Shown one piece after another: positions 49,392 through 62,673 of a DNA stretch of 64,000 bases. The DNA lies in contig QLIY01000466.1 in NCBI GenBank assembly GCA_003260075.1, forward strand, positions 59,189 to 123,188, given 5' to 3'. Origin of the DNA: Phallusia mammillata. Its lineage: Eukaryota; Chordata; Ascidiacea; Phlebobranchia; Ascidiidae. Every line of letters begins with the position of its first letter. The stretch's first letter is position 1. Position numbers and translations under genes: made by a program. Below the pieces are notes generated by a model. It had not been told where the DNA came from. It saw nothing but the letters and a program-made list of their open reading frames with translations, and searched no databases.

Positions 49392-50399
49392 AATATACCG
49401 TTTATAATCGCCCGCTCATATACTCAAAGAGAGCACTACTATATGCGCAGTTTCTTTTATTTATAATGTGGCCCCGTTCGCAAAGCCCCATCTGCATTAT
49501 TTACTACCTCCTAGGTCGCGCCGTTTCTTTATGCAAACACCTTTGAAATTATCCTGTGGTCACAATGGACTTTCAACGGGAGGCGCCAATTTATCGTCAT
49601 AAATTTTTAGATAGGTTTTGAACCACGGTGGATATGCTATAAGTAATCAGGTTTTAGCTTATAATTGTTTTAGGTGTTTATATTACAAATGACAAGGGAC
49701 CCAATACATGTCGTTCGCCGCAAAACTAGACCTTTATAGCAATGAATGCATGTGTCAAGGGCAAGCTCATTGCTGTGTCTTATCAAATGCATTATTATAC
49801 CGAATATATATTTTGCTTCCGAGTCGCCCCTGCGAAAAACTGCGTTTAGCAAACATAAACCACTTTGAGTCAAATGTTCTGGTATTTACAAAAGTGAAAC
49901 CACCAAGACACCCCACTTCAAAAAGGTCAAGTTTGAGTAAACTTAATGCAATATTTATGATGAAGTGTTGAAAAACAGGCACTTTGGTGGTCCTAGTGTC
50001 TCCGCCGACTCGTATAAACAGTCTACACGGAAGGAGTAAGGTCAACTAAACAGATCTTTGTCGTGCGGTGCCCGGTTAAGTCAAGTTCACGCTCCCTTCT
50101 CTATGCAACAATCGGCACGAAATACAAATTTCCGCGTCTCTTGTCATGAGTAAACGTTTCGCAGAGCACCATTGATCCGTGTATCCGTTTAAAATTGAGT
50201 AAGCCATGCAGTTTGTGCCGTTAGATTAACGAATTTTTAAGTTAAAAGAACATTTGATACGAGGTGTAACGCAAATTTACATTGAACTTTATTTATTGCA
50301 TTACTTTGAAAAAAAAAACTTTAAACCAGTCGACGTTTTCAAATGAGACAAAAGGTTTCGAATACAAAATTCAACGGATAATTCTCCCTACCTTATATC

Positions 50400-50546
50400 T
50401 ACGGATCTATTTATAATTTAATGATGAAAATAACGGCCCAAAAATACGTTCATGTTACTGATGATGGCATGAGCATTTGCCGAAACGTTCAAACACCAAA
50501 GCATGTCGCTTTTTCGTCTATTTGGGCCGTTATTTTCATCATTAAA
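50400..50546 (+). mobile_element. Fold-back retroelement with hammerhead-like core
   Basis: Ends are inverse copies: TTTAATGATGAAAATAACGG and CCGTTATTTTCATCATTAAA. Between them CTGATGA (50458-50464) and GAAAC (50482-50486) flank a GGCA/TGCC stem, the layout of a hammerhead ribozyme core. Stems I and III are not convincing. Confidence 0.6.
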
Positions 50547-52205
50547 TCTCTCTACCCAAATTAGTAATGAGTAACATAGCTTCAAACTGTCTCATTTAAA
50601 TTGCGACAACAACTACATTTCATTTACTTTCACTAAAATCAACGCAAAATTATATGACGCAGCGTTAATATTTTCACTTCGTCAGCCAAGCGGTATTAAA
50701 AACGACTTCGCAACTGGTAACACAATAACGTAATAGCGGTGACGAATCGGGACATTTTCTTTGCTTTCTGGTCATTACGATGTCTACAAGTGTTGTGTTC
50801 GATCCAAACGAGACATAATAAAGCTCGTTAAACTATTCGAGCGCCCGGATTTTGTCGCTAATAGAAATCGCACGAGATCAAAGGAATTATTACGCGCATT
50901 TTCCTGCCCTACTTGCCTTGTAAATTTTATGATCCGGTGGAAAGCAAGCATGTTTGAAACTTGGTTTCAGAAGTTATTTGCTACTCCTTCAAGTAACATT
51001 TTTTTACCAAAACGAAGCGGTTTTATTTCTACAAAAAAATTTTCAGCCCTGTTTGGGAGTTATTGTACTTTGATCGTTTTTTGTTACTTACAAAAAAACA
51101 TTAACAAAATTCAAGGCTGTGTTTGTTACTTTTGTTGCCAACCGGGTTTCTGGGGCAACTAGGGCGGGGTTTAACTATTCGCGATAAACTCCACTAAGTT
51201 TGTATAAAAGTCAAGATCAATTGAGGTCATATAAAAAGCAACAAATGTCACTTTCTTTGTTACCGAAGTCCACCAAACAACCCCCCCCCCTATTTATAAT
51301 TTAATGATGAAAATAACGGCCCAAAAATACGTTCATGTCACTGATGATGGCATGAGCATTTGCCGAAACGTTCAACACCAAAGCATGTCGCTTTTTCGTC
51401 TATTTGGGCTGTTATTTTCATCATTTAATCTCCCTACCCAAATTAGTAATGAGTAACATAGCTTCAAACTGTCTCATTCAAATTGCGACAACAACTACAT
51501 TTCATTTACTTTCACTAAAACCAATGCAAAATTATATGAAGCGGCGCTAATTTTTTCACTCCGCCGGCCAAGCGATATCAAAAACGACTTCGCAACTCGT
51601 AACACAATAATGTAATAGCGGTGACGAATCGGGACGTTTTCTTTGCTTTCTGGTCATTACGATGTCTACAAGTGTTGTGTTCGATCCAAACGAGACATAA
51701 TAAAGCTCGTTAAACTGTTCGAGCGCCCGGATTTTGTCGCTAATAGAAATCGCACGAGATCAAAGGAATTATTACGCGCATTTTCCTGCCCTACTTGCCT
51801 TGTAAATTTTATGATCCGGTGGAAAGCAAGTATGTTTAAAACTTTGATGGTAACTTGGAAATTATTTGCTACTCCTTTAAGTAACATTTTTTTTCCAAAA
51901 CAAGGCGGTTTTGTTTCTACAAACGATTTTTCAACTGGGTTTGGAAGTTACTGTACTCGCTTTTTTATGTCTTGCAAAAAATGACAGTTTGATCGTTTTT
52001 TATGCTTTTAAACAAAATTAAAAGCTGTTTTTGTTACTTTTGTTGCCAACCGGGTGTCTAGGTCAACTAGAGCGGGGTTTAACCTAATAATATTTATTTT
52101 TTAAAAATGCAGTGCTCCATAAAGTTTGTTTGAAAGTCAGGGCCAATTATAAGGTCATATAAAAAGCAACAAATGTCACTTTCTTCATTACCGAAATCCA
52201 CCATA
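50409..52205 (+). repeat. Long direct copies (about 870-915 bp) around a 10-C run at 51281-51290
   Basis: Copies 50409-51280 and 51291-52205. The longest and most divergent pair. Each holds a frame starting MLSGHYDVYKCCVRSKRD (50761-51162 and 51643-51984), which diverges in the second half, arguing against a coding constraint there. Confidence 0.8.
51291..51427 (+). mobile_element. Second copy of the fold-back element, within the duplicated block
   Basis: Same ends and core as 50400-50546 (CTGATGA at 51341-51347). Most likely the other allele of that copy, not a separate insertion. Confidence 0.6.
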
Positions 52206-52218
52206 CAAACATATGCAA

Positions 52219-52475
52219 ATGACCGACAATTTTCACATAGAATCAAATTTCTGTGGATTTGGGAAAACGATAACGATTTGTTATTTCTCAAAGCGGTTGT
52301 GGATCTCAAAACAAAACCAAGAGTTTCACACAATATCGGTGCCCCCCCCCCCAATGCCTGGCAAACTTCACATAGAATCAAATGTCGGTGGTTTTGGGAA
52401 AACGATAACGATTTGTTATTTCTCAAAGCGGTCGTGGATCTCAAAACAAAACCAAGAATTTCACACAATATCGGT
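52219..52475 (+). repeat. Direct copies (123 bp) around an 11-C run at 52342-52352
   Basis: Copies 52219-52341 and 52353-52475, with clustered differences at the start. Confidence 0.83.
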
Positions 52476-52680
52476 GAGAGTGTTTTCCTTCGAAGTCAGG
52501 CCAACGCTTTCCAAAAACAACACTAGCCTGGCAACTCCCTCTAAACCCAATATCCTGAAACCTCTTGTCTTGACTTGAGCGTTCAAACAGTCTTAAGGGT
52601 GCTTAGCTGCCCAGAAAAGCTACAATCGAAACGCCAGCGCAATGAGATACTAGCAACTTGGAAAGAGTTTGAATACACAC

Positions 52681-53142
52681 AAATAACCGTTGCGATGCAA
52701 TATGAGTGATTTTGAACATCGCCTATGGTTTAAAACTTGTAGCGTCGCCCTAAGGAGCTTTTGAGCACCACTGTATGGTTTTGCATGTTTTTAATATTTC
52801 AAAAAGTGTTTAGATTATTTTGGACAGTTATTGCAAAGAGAGTAAGTTTTTTTTATCTCTAAAGTCGTAAGTACGAACTAAGTTTAAAATTTAAAATAAA
52901 ATATCCCCCCCCCCCAAATAACCGTTGCGATGCAATATGAGTGATTTTGAACATCGCCTATGATTGAAAACTTGTAGCATCGCCCCAAGGAGCTTTTGAG
53001 CACCACTGTACGGTTTTGCGTGTTTTTAATATTTCAAAAAGTGTTTAGATTATTTTGGACAGTTATTTGCGAAGAGAGTAAGTTGTTTTTATCTCTAAAG
53101 TCGTAAGTACGAAATAAGTTTACAATTTAAAAAAAAATATTT
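52681..53142 (+). repeat. Direct copies (about 225 bp) around an 11-C run at 52905-52915
   Basis: Copies 52681-52904 and 52916-53142, with substitutions and small indels. Confidence 0.85.
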
Positions 53143-55218
53143 CTCCACGTTTTACGGCCATGCAATTTCCACTAGTATCTTCTTCTTTCCTAAAATTAAG
53201 GTCTTGTTGTTTATGTACAACAAAGTCAAGTTTTCTATACCATGATAGGAGCACATGTTCCTAATTAAGTAGACAGACTATATGTTATCTTCAGTTAGCA
53301 AAGGTATAGTCAATTAGCTACACACTTTAAACGCCCAACAACTTTGCCAGAAAAACCACATACACCAGGTGTTTGAGAAAAGCCGTCAGACAAAATGTTT
53401 GCATTAAAAATACACGCCCCTTAATTGCTTGCTGTTAGGCATAACACGATTAAACTACGTCCCATTGTCCTGTTGGGTTTATTTGTTTTCTGTTGTGGCA
53501 CCCAACGACGAATAGCTAAACAAACGCAGTAACATACTTGTCGTAGCAAAAGCGTATACATGAAGAAAAACCATAGCAACACAACACAAACAGTTTATAC
53601 ACATCTTTTGTAACATACCTTGTATTAAATTTCTGTTTGTCTGTTTCTTCTGAATATTTCAAGGATATTTTTCTTCCACGCACTTTATTTGGCCAGTTAT
53701 GCAATATATATTTAATCTTATACTTCTAAAAGTACATTGCAAAGAAAACAAAAGTTTAAAGCACAGCCCTCACAACAATTTTTTTTTAAAGTAATTTATT
53801 GACTATATGTTGTTTTCAAATTATCTTCGATAGGCAACTGTCGATATTGTAGGAATAAACATACTTGCATGTAATAAACACACAGCAGGTATACTTCAAA
53901 TATAAAACCTTACAAACGGTATTGGCTCTTACGCGTTAAAAATACATTACCTGCCTTTACAAATACATTTTTTACAAATATGCTTGAAATGTATTGAAAT
54001 CTATATGCTTGTTGTGCGCGACATAGGATTACACATCTGTCGTGTATTTTTACAATTAAATACATATTTCATGCGTTGACAGCTAAAGAGCCGAGAGCCG
54101 CTATACACGGTGCTATTTACCACATGGGGGTCATTTATAATTCACAATGCGCGTTGTTGCACGACTGGGAGCCGTTATGTTGGCGTTAGCAACAGATGAC
54201 ATATTATATCATATTTGTAGGTGAGCGAAAAATCCTGCCAATCAGAAAATTCGCTTTTTCTAGTGAGCGTTTTAAATATAACAAACCATTTCGAATTCTA
54301 AAACCGTTTTACTCTGCGTTTTTAACACAATATGTACGTTGTGCCTTGCAGGATTTTGCGCAAACTGTGCTGCATAACGATATTTGTTAGATACTGTGGC
54401 GTAGTACGGAAAAAACTAAGTATACCCTACAATGCTCTCAATAAAGTATAAACTATTACAGGTGTGAAAACTGAAAAGCACCCAACACCTTGAGTTTTAA
54501 ACCTTTCCTTCCATAGGCTGCAACTCGTTTAATTATTAATACAATAACAACATCGTTTGCAAGTTTACAAAACAAAAACAAACGCAAGAATAGTGAAGCG
54601 CCATTTGCTGTTGCCGACCAGGGCACGACCACCGCGCTTGTTTCGCTTGCCGGGGGTGAGGGCGGTTCTGACGAGCTTTGACAATGCGCTCTGATAATGG
54701 GCGTAAAGCCTACAATTAAATCCCCAAAGCCCTGTTCCTTCTGTGTCATGTTTACAGGTTGAAAAGGTGTTCCCCGCCAACTGCAATTGTCCGACTAATT
54801 CCCTGCTCGACGAAACATTGCCTCCAAGGGTGGTTGCCTATGCAGCGTGTATTAAGCTTTTGTTATAATTTTTCGCCACAGGACCGCGACAAACCGGCGT
54901 CAAACAAGTTATTTTTAGTATTTTTGCGACAAATTATACAACGTAACTAAATTTTCTAATCTTTGAGATAAAATACATTCCACATCTCGGCATTAGATTT
55001 CACATAGGCCGATTTTAGCTAATATTGACAAAAGATACGCGAGATAACGTAAAATTTCGTGTGCCAGACGGTACACAACACAATAAAGTTAGTTACCTTT
55101 TTAGCCATTGCCCCGAAAAAGGTCTCAATTCTTCAAGACCATAAAAAAACTACGACAACAATTTGTTAACCGACGTACATTCCGCATACACGAAGATTAA
55201 AAACTAAAACTCCTGTGC
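53143..55218. other. Intergenic, no gene seen
   Basis: AT-rich. The minus-strand frame at 54456-54749 has no recognised domain. Confidence 0.4.
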
Positions 55219-55606
55219 TGTTTAAAGCAGTTTTGTTTGCCAACAATAAACATAGAACGTACAACGAATGACAAATTTTCACCCTTTATAATGCATCTAC
55301 AAAATCATCGGTTTGAATCTAATCCAAATAGCCACTATCGCTTTTCCACATCACTGGAATCAGCGACAAGACAACACCTGGTTCGGTCATAGTCGAGTGC
55401 ACGTAATCCCCCCCCCCTGTTTAAAGCAGTTTTGTTTGCCAACAATAAACATAGAACGTACAACGCATGACAAATTTTAACCCTTTATAGTGCATCTACA
55501 AAATCGCCGCTTTGACACTAATCCAAATAGCTACTATCGCTTTTCCAAATCACTGGAATCAGCGAAAAGATAACACCTGCTTTGGTCACAGTCGAGTGCA
55601 CGTAAC
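55219..55606 (+). repeat. Direct copies (189 bp) around a 10-C run at 55408-55417
   Basis: Copies 55219-55407 and 55418-55606, about ten substitutions apart. Confidence 0.85.
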
Positions 55607-56173
55607 GAGCCCAACTCATCCAAATTATAGCTTCGGATTTCGATATTAACCGCCTACCAGCTGCCAAGCGCACCCAAGAGCGAGTGTTTGTTTACTTGCC
55701 GCCGGGTTTCGGCGCGGACTTTTCGGCTGATCGAGTTAGCGCATGTGCGTGCAACCACCGCACCACATTATACGCTGAAACCACCTGTTTTAAACAAATG
55801 CGAAAATGAAAAACAAGGGGGTAATAATGGACTAACCGCGCCAATTGTGGCTTTGCGAATTATGTCATATTGCCCCAAAACATGAACGAAAAGAACAGCG
55901 GACAACGCCTAAAGCATGTTTTATGAATCAATATGCTTACTACAAGTTGTGGTTATACTACAACCTAAAGTTGTTACACAGCATCAATAACTATCCCTAT
56001 ATGTTGAAAAGCATCAGTTTTCGTATAAATGCTATTCAAAGCCTCTCCAATAGGCCTACTGCAAACTGAATTTGGCAATTTTTGACGTTTAGAATAGGGA
56101 ATATCATTGCGATACCACGGCACTTTAACAATGACCAGACCATAAATGTATATAAATCTTTCGTGACCATAGC

Positions 56174-57040
56174 GCGTTTTAAACTTGCTCTCGCTAAATG
56201 GGTTATTGAAATTTTGCTACTAAAGTACTCAAAACCTTACTCAAAAACACAACCACCATAAACTTGTTTGCAGAGTCAAAACTGCCATGCAAATAACAAG
56301 TTTTCGCAATCTGGCAAATCAGGTGCATCCTTTACTCGTGACTACTGAAACGGAATTCCAAACCAGCCATGAAAATTCGAATTTCCTGTAGACGGATACC
56401 TGGTATATGTAGCTTGCTGTCGAGTTCGTCGCTATGTTGATTACAGTTGGACATTGGAAGTATATTTTTTCGTGCGAGAATCGGTGGATTGGTTGAAGGC
56501 CAATGTTAACTTGAATCAATTTATACCCAGTGAAGTAAGCCACGCTTATAATGGTAATGTTCTTTGTTGGTTCGCGTGTATGGTTAATTATGGCTTTACA
56601 ACCCCCCCCCCCGCGTTTTAAACTTGCTCTCGCTAAATGGGTTATTGAAATTTTGCTACCAAAGTACTCAAAACCTTACTCAAAAACACAACCACCTTAA
56701 TCTTGTTTGGAGAGTCAAAACTGCCATGCAAGTAACAAGTTTTCGCAATCTGGCAAATCAGGTGCATCCTTTACTCGTGACTACTGAAACGGAATTCCAA
56801 ACCAGCCATGAAAATTCGAATTTCCTGTAGACGGATACCTGGTATATGTAGCTTGCTGTCGAGTTCGTCGCTATGTTGATTACAGTTGGAACTTGGAAGT
56901 ATATTTTTCGTGCGAGAATTGGTGGATTGGTTGAAGGCCAATGTTAACTTGAATCAATTTACACCCAGTGAAGTAAGCCACGCTTATAATGGTAATGTGC
57001 TTTGTTGGTTCGCGTGTATGGTTAATTATGGCTTTACAGC
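56174..57040 (+). repeat. Direct copies (428 bp) around an 11-C run at 56602-56612
   Basis: Copies 56174-56601 and 56613-57040, with few substitutions. Confidence 0.87.
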
Positions 57041-57129
57041 TGTTTCAAAAGGCGCTAGCGTAATTATGTATTGCGACATTTAAAATCTAGCTTTAGTATT
57101 GCCAAAGTTGTAAAATAATTCGAAGACCA

Positions 57130-57157
<28 letters not shown>
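57130..57157 (+). repeat. 28-base C run
   Basis: No duplicated flanks. Natural homopolymer or longer filled gap. Confidence 0.55.
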
Positions 57158-57162
<5 letters not shown>

Positions 57163-58505
57163 TTAATATGTGCTAACACCAAAATGATATCAAAATACAA
57201 TATCGATAGCAATGTTAACGCACGAGACAAAATACTGCACAAAACCTCCAAAGATAATCTCCTTTTTTGTTGACAAACATTTTCCATTAGTGCAGATGTG
57301 TGGTAACAACACAATAGCCATTAACCCGGGAGCTAATCGAATTATCCACCAAACAACGCATTATCACACATTACCGGTCCGTATTAAAAAGGTCGATTGG
57401 GCGTTGTCATAATCCGGAACTATCGAGGGCAAAAAGTCCCATGCGGCAGATTATTTACATAAATAACGCCCACTTGCCCTCTATACATCTCCCTGTTTGA
57501 CTGCAAATCCGTCAAATCATCTAATTACTTTAATTTATATGGTGGATTTATAAGCGAGTCAATCGTAGAAAATTCATGTGTAGGCTAACAATGGAGAAAC
57601 ATGAATCTAATCCTACCTTAAACATAATTTGCACCACCATTTGAAGTCTTCTTATTTAACAGCGTTTCGTTGACGGGTATACGATTTAGCCACGGTAAGT
57701 TAGTACAAATCTCAAGTAAAAACTATTTTTTCCTCAGTTTGAAATTTGAATACGTACTTGCAACAATGTGCTTAAGCTTATCGGTAACCGTACGCGAGAG
57801 AACTTAACTTACATATGAATCCCGCAGAAAACATGAACAAAATGTGCATTAGGCTGCAAATTACTATTTTTGTCCACGTTTACTGCCTGGAAACACGAAA
57901 AGCAGTAGCAAACGTGCACTTACAAAAACTTTACATAAAATATCAGAAAAGCACAGTAGTTGCCTTGTGCATTTGCAAAAACAAATTGTGTGACTAAAGC
58001 TGACATAACTGCCTCTCAATACATGCGATAACAACAAAATTGGCGGACTGACTAAAATTGAGTTCGGCCGACAAGACAAGACGCAAGCAGCAGCTTGTGG
58101 CAAAAGCTCTTACTCTCTCTCTCTCTCCCGCTGTAGAGCAAATTACCTTGCCCCTGCCACTGAAGTGCCTTTTTCTTTTTTTCTAACCTCGCCGTCTGTG
58201 AGTGCTGGGGATTCCCCGTAAACGCGCAATATGTTGAATACAGATGTGGCTCGTTTTGTTTTGTCTATGTGTTGTAGTTTTCTTTCCTAAGTCTTTCCTT
58301 TCCATTACTTTTACAGCGCATTGCCACCCAAGCCCTTCAAAACATCGTTTTTTTTATCTTAAATATTACTCGCTTTTTAAATATATGCCACATACACTTG
58401 TAATGCGTCAAAATGCTATAGCACTTTTTTCTCAAAAGCCCGAAAATTCAAAATTGTTGGTGTTTACACTTTTTTAAAAAAACTTTAAAATCATGTGCCA
58501 AAAAT

Positions 58506-58760
58506 CAATAAACCCCTGTTCAAATTATAGTAAAATCTTTTATACTTCTATTGCATAAAACAAGCAATGCTTTTCGAGATATAAAACACCTATAAAAACA
58601 GAAATGCCACTATAGCTCCACTAAACTGCCCCCCCCCCTCAATAAACCCCTGTTCAAATTATAGTAAAATCTTTTATACTTCTATTACATAAAACAAGTA
58701 ATGATTTTCGAGATATAAAACACCAATAAAAACAGAAATGCCACTATAGCTCCACTAAAC
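58506..58760 (+). repeat. Direct copies (about 123 bp) around a 10-C run at 58629-58638
   Basis: Copies 58506-58628 and 58639-58760, about four substitutions. Confidence 0.86.
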
Positions 58761-59698
58761 TAGCAGAAACTGCAATGACGTTACCCCAACTCCAAGTGCA
58801 GATATTTAAACGTTGACAAAACAATGACCAGCTTCCGTAACCATTGTTCCAAGCTCCGTCGCTATTGTTTGACAACAATGGAACTGATAGTGGGTAGGAG
58901 GTAAGAATTTGTCACCTTGAAGTTCGAAGTAAACAGTTGGTTTTGATCCGCATAGACTTGCTAGACACCGTCAATTAGTTTTACTTCGCTGATAAGAACG
59001 TGTTAATGCGAGCTTAAAAGAGTTTGAGGCGTTATTTTACCGAATCCTTTGATCATAAAGAATGGCCACTAATTTTAAATTCGACTTTGAAGACCGTTTT
59101 TAGGACAATTTGTTTTCAAGTAAATTTGATTGAAGATTATCAACAGCACTTTTATTTTGGGCTTTGTTGCAAAGTTCACCAAAATCGACGCTACAAAAGT
59201 TATTTTCAATACTCTGCACCAGTTTTGAAGTTTTGCGATTTTTGTCATAAATTTGAAGACAAAAATCATTGTCTGTAATTGATAAACAACTGTACCAGTA
59301 TGCAATATTTATCGATTCCACAAAAGGAATAAAGCATTATCAACGTTATTCATTATTTCCGCATATTACGTGTTTGATATCTTACATCGTATTGCCAAGT
59401 CCTTGTTGACCTCATATACACTACAAATATCCGAATTCCCACAAAATATGTCCGGAGCATATGGGATGTGTTCCGGCGACCTAGACGCGAAACAGCAAGT
59501 CATCGCCGCTTAGCTGTGTGGGATTGTTCGCACCCTTGCCAAATGCCACTGGAAAAGGCAAACAAATTGGTACCGCTATAATCAGATTGTCGGCTCTTTA
59601 GGGCGGATAGTCTAGGAAGATCATACGTGACGTCATGACGCTACGTCACAAATAATGACGCCCATATGCGTGTATAGGGTGCGGATATATTTAAACCA

Positions 59699-59835
59699 CT
59701 TAAAACAGTTCATACAGCAACTTAAATTTTACAAAAACTAACCTCTCTAAAGCTCGTTTTTCCCCCCCCCCCACTTAAAACAGTTCATACAGCAACTTAA
59801 ATTTTACAAAAACTAACCTTTCTAAAGCTCGTTTT
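59699..59835 (+). repeat. Direct copies (63 bp) around an 11-C run at 59762-59772
   Basis: Copies 59699-59761 and 59773-59835, almost identical. Confidence 0.84.
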
Positions 59836-61102
59836 AATGATGGAAGTTTGTTGCAAATGTTGTAGCATGAATACGTTACGAATTATTATTGTTAAGGGAC
59901 AGTTTGGCATCTGCGTATCCAACAAAATATTAAGTTGATATGCCATTTTAAACTACTATCAAAAAGCTTGCAACGGTTTTGCACTGGTGAAAACTTTAAA
60001 ACTACAAAGATTGAAAACTCAGTACCGATTTAACTTCTTGAACATTTGAAGCTACTGTTATACAAGACGTCCATTACCACTTAATGTGACCCACTTAGCC
60101 CCAGCTGCTTGTTGAAGGTTTCAACTCTTCAAAGGTCATGAACTCATGTCATTGTGACGTGTGACACGCATTGTGACGTTTGAACAGGTTTACAGGTGAT
60201 TTTTGGTGTTAAATTGTGCGGCTTGGTTTGTTCCGGGATGGATTATATATCCTTTGTCCACTTAGGAATGTTGTGCAACACTCAAAAGGTTTTTTTGTGG
60301 GTTTAATCGATTTGAGGTTAAAGTTTTTTCTGTATCATTTCAAAAGACACTAAGAACCTTATGTAACAGAATTGAACCAATTTATTCAGCATTGTATTAC
60401 CGCTATACGTTATAAGGCGCCTTATTCCAATTTACCGTTAAGCCAATACGAAAAAGTTACTTTTATACAAGCTTCCAATTGATTTTAAAAGTGGAATTGA
60501 TCACTCAGTATCTAACAATTGAGCATACCTTGCCTACTTTGGTATTTACCCCAAAACATGTCAAATTTATTACTGGTTGGGAGAGCAGGTGTCTTTTATT
60601 TTGCCGATATCACCAAACCGACAAACATGTAACGGCTTTTGAACTATAGTTAATCTTATTTCCGTATATTTCAACCCCAAAATTATTTTTACCGTCACGT
60701 AAGGTTAAGCGTAAAATTACAACACCGGACTTGTGACAAAAAACGACCTAATTTTGTTTGCCAACCGTTATCAGGGTGCGTGAAAAACAACACGTGACTT
60801 CATGCTCCGTTGACCACCAAAGGTTTGATGTTGTTACGGATGCTGCACGCCACTGCACCACAACAGAACGGCGCGTGTAGAGTTTTCTGAATGCAACTTT
60901 GAAAAACGCTGCTATGATTCAAATTCAAAATGACTTCAACCAAAACTGGCAACCGCATTGAATTCAAAATTAAACAAATAAGAATTTGCAAATTTGACTC
61001 ATTGCACCAGTGCTTTTCAATATTTCTGTTTATTTACTTTTGTACAACTTTTATTTATGTTTTATCTTGTGGTTTTATAGGAACTAATCATGCCAATTGG
61101 GG

Positions 61103-61133
<31 letters not shown>

Positions 61134-62033
61134 TATACGATATTTATTGACTGATTGCGTTACCAGGAAAATATTTTATATTCTTAGTTTTCTATTAAAA
61201 ATTTTACATGAATTTTTTAAGATTGTTAAAATCTGCGTAGAATTTGCCAAAAGCTCGATTGGCACAAATAGAAATCCAACCTTTTAGTGCAAATACAGAC
61301 AAAGTGTTGTGAACAGTTTGAATTGCATGTTTTTGCCATAATGCGCTCCCTTAAAAGTCATACTTTGGACCTTTTGCAGATTTGGAGATCGAGAACCACT
61401 GTCTCAAACACAAACAACGTTGGTTCAAAGGGGCAAACCGGCAAAAACCACAAACTAATTCCGGAACATAAAAAGGCAAGGTACAAAAATCAACGGCAAT
61501 CAAAACTTAGCTAATAGGATTAAACTGTTCGTGAAGTGTCAGTGCAAATATTGAATTGTCGATTGCCAGCTGATTAATCACAGATTTACTTGCACGGCGT
61601 TTCTTTGATTCACCGCACCAGTTCTACTTATCGCACGTACCTATTGTCTCGAGAAAATAACCAGGGTAATTAGAGAACTAAGACACGACAATAAAGAGCT
61701 TTTCCGGCGTCTCGAAATGAGTTTAGAAGTATGTAAGAAAAGTAACTGTCTTCGTATAGTTTCGACAAAAAATTATTTAAACATAGAAAATTTACTAAAT
61801 TTTGACCCATCTTGCTTTGCAATTTTTTAAAAATCGATTTAAATTTTGTTGTTTTAAATGCCGGTTTCAGCAGGTATCGTGGTTCGTTAGGAAGCAAACA
61901 TCATATAAAACCACTTTGAAACTGAAATATTCCGACGGAAACCTACTCAACATCGTTTTTTTAATATATATCTTCCCCAAAGAGAGACATACAATTTCCG
62001 GGGTAAAATTTTAAATCGGCAAAATCAGTGGTT
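59836..62033. other. Intergenic, no gene seen
   Basis: Contains an (AT)n microsatellite at about 61105-61125. Frames are short and of low complexity. Confidence 0.4.
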
Positions 62034-62280
62034 CTCAGCCTGTGGTACGCATACCACTAGTGGTACACAGGAGCTTTTTAGGTGGTACGCGAGTAGAAGT
62101 AGATTTCTGTTGTACTTAATTTTAATCAGACCAAGAATCCAATTGTTAAGACCCAACTATTTTAGCCATGGTTTGAGACGAAACTCGATGTTAGGACATT
62201 CTTCTAAAACTGAAAACTTTGCTGGTTTTAGAAATATGCTAGCCTGATCGAGAAAAATAGGCTGATTTCTTGGTCTACAC

Positions 62281-62568
62281 CAGGGGTCGGCAACTCCTGG
62301 CACGGGGGTGTTTTTTTTGGGACGCCAACCGATATATTTGTTTATATTGAAGTAACAAATAAACCTGTTAAACTGCTTGTTTCCATCATGCCACTGTCTT
62401 AACATTCAGTCTTACATACACAAAACACTCTGCTTTCTCTTAATTATTGCTTTCAACTGACAAGAACCACTATTACTTAGAAAAACGTTGACACGCGAGG
62501 TCACATGTGAACATGATGGAAATAACAATTAAATTGGCAAACGTCGCCAAAAATGTTGCCGACCCATG
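62281..62568. mobile_element. hAT-like element (CAGGGGTCGGCAAC family), intact
   Basis: Starts CAGGGGTCGGCAACT and ends GTTGCCGACCCATG. Flanks GTCTACAC and GTCCACAC match 7 of 8. It sits inside a fragment of another hAT-like element starting near 62034 (CAGTGGTTCTCAGCCTGTGG). It is the intact relative of 364-1348. Confidence 0.78.
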
Positions 62569-62673
62569 GTCCACACATGCAAACCGGGTTAAGGTGGTAC
62601 GCAACGATAGAAAAAAGTTGTCACGTAGTAATTTTAAACGTCAGTAATTTTAAGTCATTTGGCTTCAAAACAA

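Noticed and set aside
52094-52578. Frames with a repeated protein block on both strands
   Set aside because: Produced by the duplicated copies around the C run at 52342; no domain recognised.
57093-57314. Glycine-rich frame on the minus strand
   Set aside because: Created by the 28-C run.
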